From Heyndrickxia acidiproducens DSM 23148 (GTDB taxonomy: Bacteria; Bacillota; Bacilli; Bacillales; Bacillaceae_C): 64,000 nucleotides of DNA. Below are positions 62,501 to 64,000 of the stretch, one piece after another. The DNA lies in the NCBI RefSeq assembly GCF_000374345.1, contig NZ_KB893988.1, positions 1 through 64,000 on the forward strand, written 5' to 3'. Under the pieces are notes generated by a model, which searched no databases, had not been told where the DNA came from, and saw nothing but the letters and a program-made list of their open reading frames with translations. The translations under genes and the position numbers were made by a program. Within the stretch, counting starts at the first letter, position 1, and each line of letters opens with the position of its first letter.

Positions 62501-63253
62501 TTATTTTATGATTTTCACCATTTCCTTATAGTAATCTTCAGCATGCGGGCTGAGATTTTGATCTGTGATAATGGCTGTGAGATCTCTTACGTTATAAAAT
62601 GTAAAAAAAGATTCAACGCCGAATTTTGTACTATCGGCCAATATATATCGCTCAATCGAATGATCAAGTATAATCTGGTGGCCATGCCCTTCTTCTTCAT
62701 TGGCAGTGGTGACTTTCGGGCCGTTGATGCCGTTTGTGCCGATAAAGGCTTTTTTTACTTTAATTTCACTTAATAATTTATTGGTGAAATAACCTGCGAA
62801 TGTCCCGCTTTTTTTCCTGTACCGGCCGCCGGTTAAAATGACTTCGGTACCGGGCATATCTTTGGCGCGGTTAAATACAGTAAGTGAGCTGGTAATAATA
62901 TTGAGATTATTGGCTTGTAAATAATCAAAAATGAAATCGTTGGTCGTTCCGGATCCGATAAAGATGGTATCATTATCCTCAATCAGTCCGGCGCAAATTT
63001 TGGCAATATGCTGTTTCAATTCAATATTAATGGTTCGTTTTTGAGTATAGGGTACTTCCGGCGTATAGGAAGCATCTTTTTTCCGTGCCCCGCCGTGGAC
63101 ACGCACGAGCAGCCCCTCATCTTCCAGCGCTTTTAAATCGCGGCGAATTGTCATTTCCGTTACATCTAAGGTTTTGGCAAGATCGGACACTTCTACGGAA
63201 TTTTTTTCTTCAAGCGCGGAAATAATTATCCGGTATCTGTCTTCTTTTAACAT
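62501..63253 (-). CDS. DeoR/LacR family repressor, copy 2
   Basis: 250-residue paralogue of the regulator at 58083-58835. The winged helix reads RYRIIISALEEKNSVEVSDL and DVTEMTIRRDLKALEDEGLL with VRVHGGARKKD, and the sensor has IFIGSGTTNDFIFDYLQANN, FVES-like ERYILADSTKFGVESFFTFY and GGRYRKKSGTFAGYFTNKLL. The start at 63253 agrees with copy 1; a longer reading to 63277 is possible. It faces lacD end to end. Its own upstream region (63254-63488) shows a cre-like CGTAAGCGATAACG on the minus strand but no obvious copy of the shared LacR operator. Confidence 0.9.
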   Translation of the reverse strand: MLKEDRYRIIISALEEKNSVEVSDLAKTLDVTEMTIRRDLKALEDEGLLVRVHGGARKKDASYTPEVPYTQKRTINIELKQHIAKICAGLIEDNDTIFIGSGTTNDFIFDYLQANNLNIITSSLTVFNRAKDMPGTEVILTGGRYRKKSGTFAGYFTNKLLSEIKVKKAFIGTNGINGPKVTTANEEEGHGHQIILDHSIERYILADSTKFGVESFFTFYNVRDLTAIITDQNLSPHAEDYYKEMVKIIK

Positions 63254-63488
63254 ATCTTTTGCACCTGCCGCTAACATGACTTTCTTCTATTTGCAATGTA
63301 CCGTTATCGCTTACGAATGTCAAGTTCCCCAATATCCCCGTTGAAATAAACCCCGGAAACCCGCCTGGACAGTTGAAACCGGCAGCGGCGGTAAAAAGAT
63401 GTTACAATAGAAGAAGGTACACACGAATCACATTCTGCAGGGATGGCAGTGATTAAAGCAAGTATATGATCTATAAAGGAGCCCGTAC

Positions 63489-64000
63489 ATGAAAAAAATT
63501 AAAATTGTGACAGATTCCACTGTTGATATGACGGAGGCATCTTTGAAAGAATATGAGATTGAAATGGTGCCGCTTTCCATCTCAATCGAAGGAAAGACTT
63601 ACCTCGACCGCATCGATATCACACCAGATGAATTTATAGAAAAAATGAAACAGTCTGAAGAACTTCCGAAAAGTTCCCAACCATCTGCCGGCACTTTTGT
63701 TGAACTATATGACCGCCTGGATGAGGAAGGCTACGAAATCATCTCTATCCATATGACTGGCGGAATGAGCGGAACGGTGCAGTCAGCCGAACAGGCGGCA
63801 GCGATGACAAAGGCAAAGGTAACCGTTGTCGATTCAAGATATATTTCAAAAGCACTCGCTTTCCAAGTAAAAGAAGCAGCGATTATGGCAAAAGAAGGCA
63901 GCAGCGTCGAAGAAATTTTACAGCGGCTGGAAACGATTCGTTCACATACCCGCCTCTATGTGGTAGTCGATACGCTTGAAAATCTGGCAAAAGGGGGAAG
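63489..64000 (+). CDS. DegV family fatty acid-binding protein (cut by window edge)
   Basis: The first 170 residues are visible, running off the window. IKIVTDSTVDMTEASLKEYE and MVPLSISIEGKTYLDRIDIT are the DegV opening, and PKSSQPSAGTFVELYDRLDE with ISIHMTGGMSGTVQSAEQAA are further signatures, in which the TSxPS-like loop (here KSSQPSAG) and the MTGGMSGT loop bind the fatty acid. Family members (FakB-like) present fatty acids to the kinase FakA. AAAGGAG lies 8 bases before the ATG. Confidence 0.93.
   Translation, partial: MKKIKIVTDSTVDMTEASLKEYEIEMVPLSISIEGKTYLDRIDITPDEFIEKMKQSEELPKSSQPSAGTFVELYDRLDEEGYEIISIHMTGGMSGTVQSAEQAAAMTKAKVTVVDSRYISKALAFQVKEAAIMAKEGSSVEEILQRLETIRSHTRLYVVVDTLENLAKGG

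Overview
The window is a stretch of a low-to-mid GC Firmicutes chromosome, almost certainly Bacillaceae. Strong Shine-Dalgarno sites, TTG/GTG starts, a YkkCD/guanidine-I riboswitch pair, YdbST, a KinB-like orphan kinase, CsoR-CopZ-CopA and B. subtilis-like ArtPQR all fit. Several sugar genes (AraB, the LacABCD tagatose-6-phosphate pathway, Gat-type PTS) look like those of lactic acid bacteria, which would fit a facultatively anaerobic, sugar-fermenting Bacillus of the Heyndrickxia/Weizmannia coagulans type. That species guess is inference. There are no rRNA or tRNA genes.

Layout. 1-330 (minus): N-terminus of an IscB RNA-guided nuclease gene with its upstream omega/HEARO RNA, cut by the window edge. 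440-1260: a frameshifted surface protein gene and a decayed gene. 1.5-14.8 kb: housekeeping and accessory genes (RarA, YdbST, PadR with a HAAS membrane protein, MFS, DedA, AhpD-like protein with an Lrp regulator, YitT, PPOX protein). 14.9-18.1 kb: copper operon with two CsoR-type operators. 18.4-25.0 kb: a transposon-end relic, then a promoter with NrdR-type boxes and an adenosylcobalamin riboswitch with terminator in front of nrdE-nrdI-nrdF-nrdD-nrdG, so aerobic (class Ib) and anaerobic (class III) ribonucleotide reductases share one control region. 25.1-35.0 kb: L-arabinose regulon (galM, araR, araB, sugar porter, araD, araA, an acetyltransferase, transaldolase) with AraR-like boxes and cre sites. 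35.2-38.4 kb: azlCD, guanidine exporter gdnCD behind a guanidine-I riboswitch, TSUP exporter. 38.57-38.94 kb: a 52-bp tandem repeat array. 39-46.8 kb: GT-C glycosyltransferase, KinB-like kinase, twin YjdF-like proteins, YebC-family protein, GabD. 47-49.5 kb: ArtPQR split by a Bacillus dispersed repeat. 49.6-55.6 kb: beta-helix protein, glycerol dehydrogenase, possible small RNA, DMT transporter behind a possible leader peptide, sugar epimerase. 55.7-63.3 kb: galactose/galactitol-type PTS (gatABC) divergent from lacABCD, flanked by two paralogous LacR/DeoR repressors. 63.5 kb to the end: DegV, cut by the edge.

How the parts work together. Arabinose is isomerised (AraA), phosphorylated (AraB) and epimerised (AraD) to xylulose-5-P, with transaldolase next door. 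Galactose (or a related sugar) would enter through GatABC as a 6-phosphate and go through LacAB, LacC and LacD to triose phosphates. The most notable items are the IscB-omegaRNA locus, the B12/NrdR-controlled double RNR operon, the 52-bp hairpin repeat array, the near-identical divergent LacR operators, and two small unrecognised regulatory candidates (a possible sRNA at 52.9 kb and a leader ORF at 54.6 kb).
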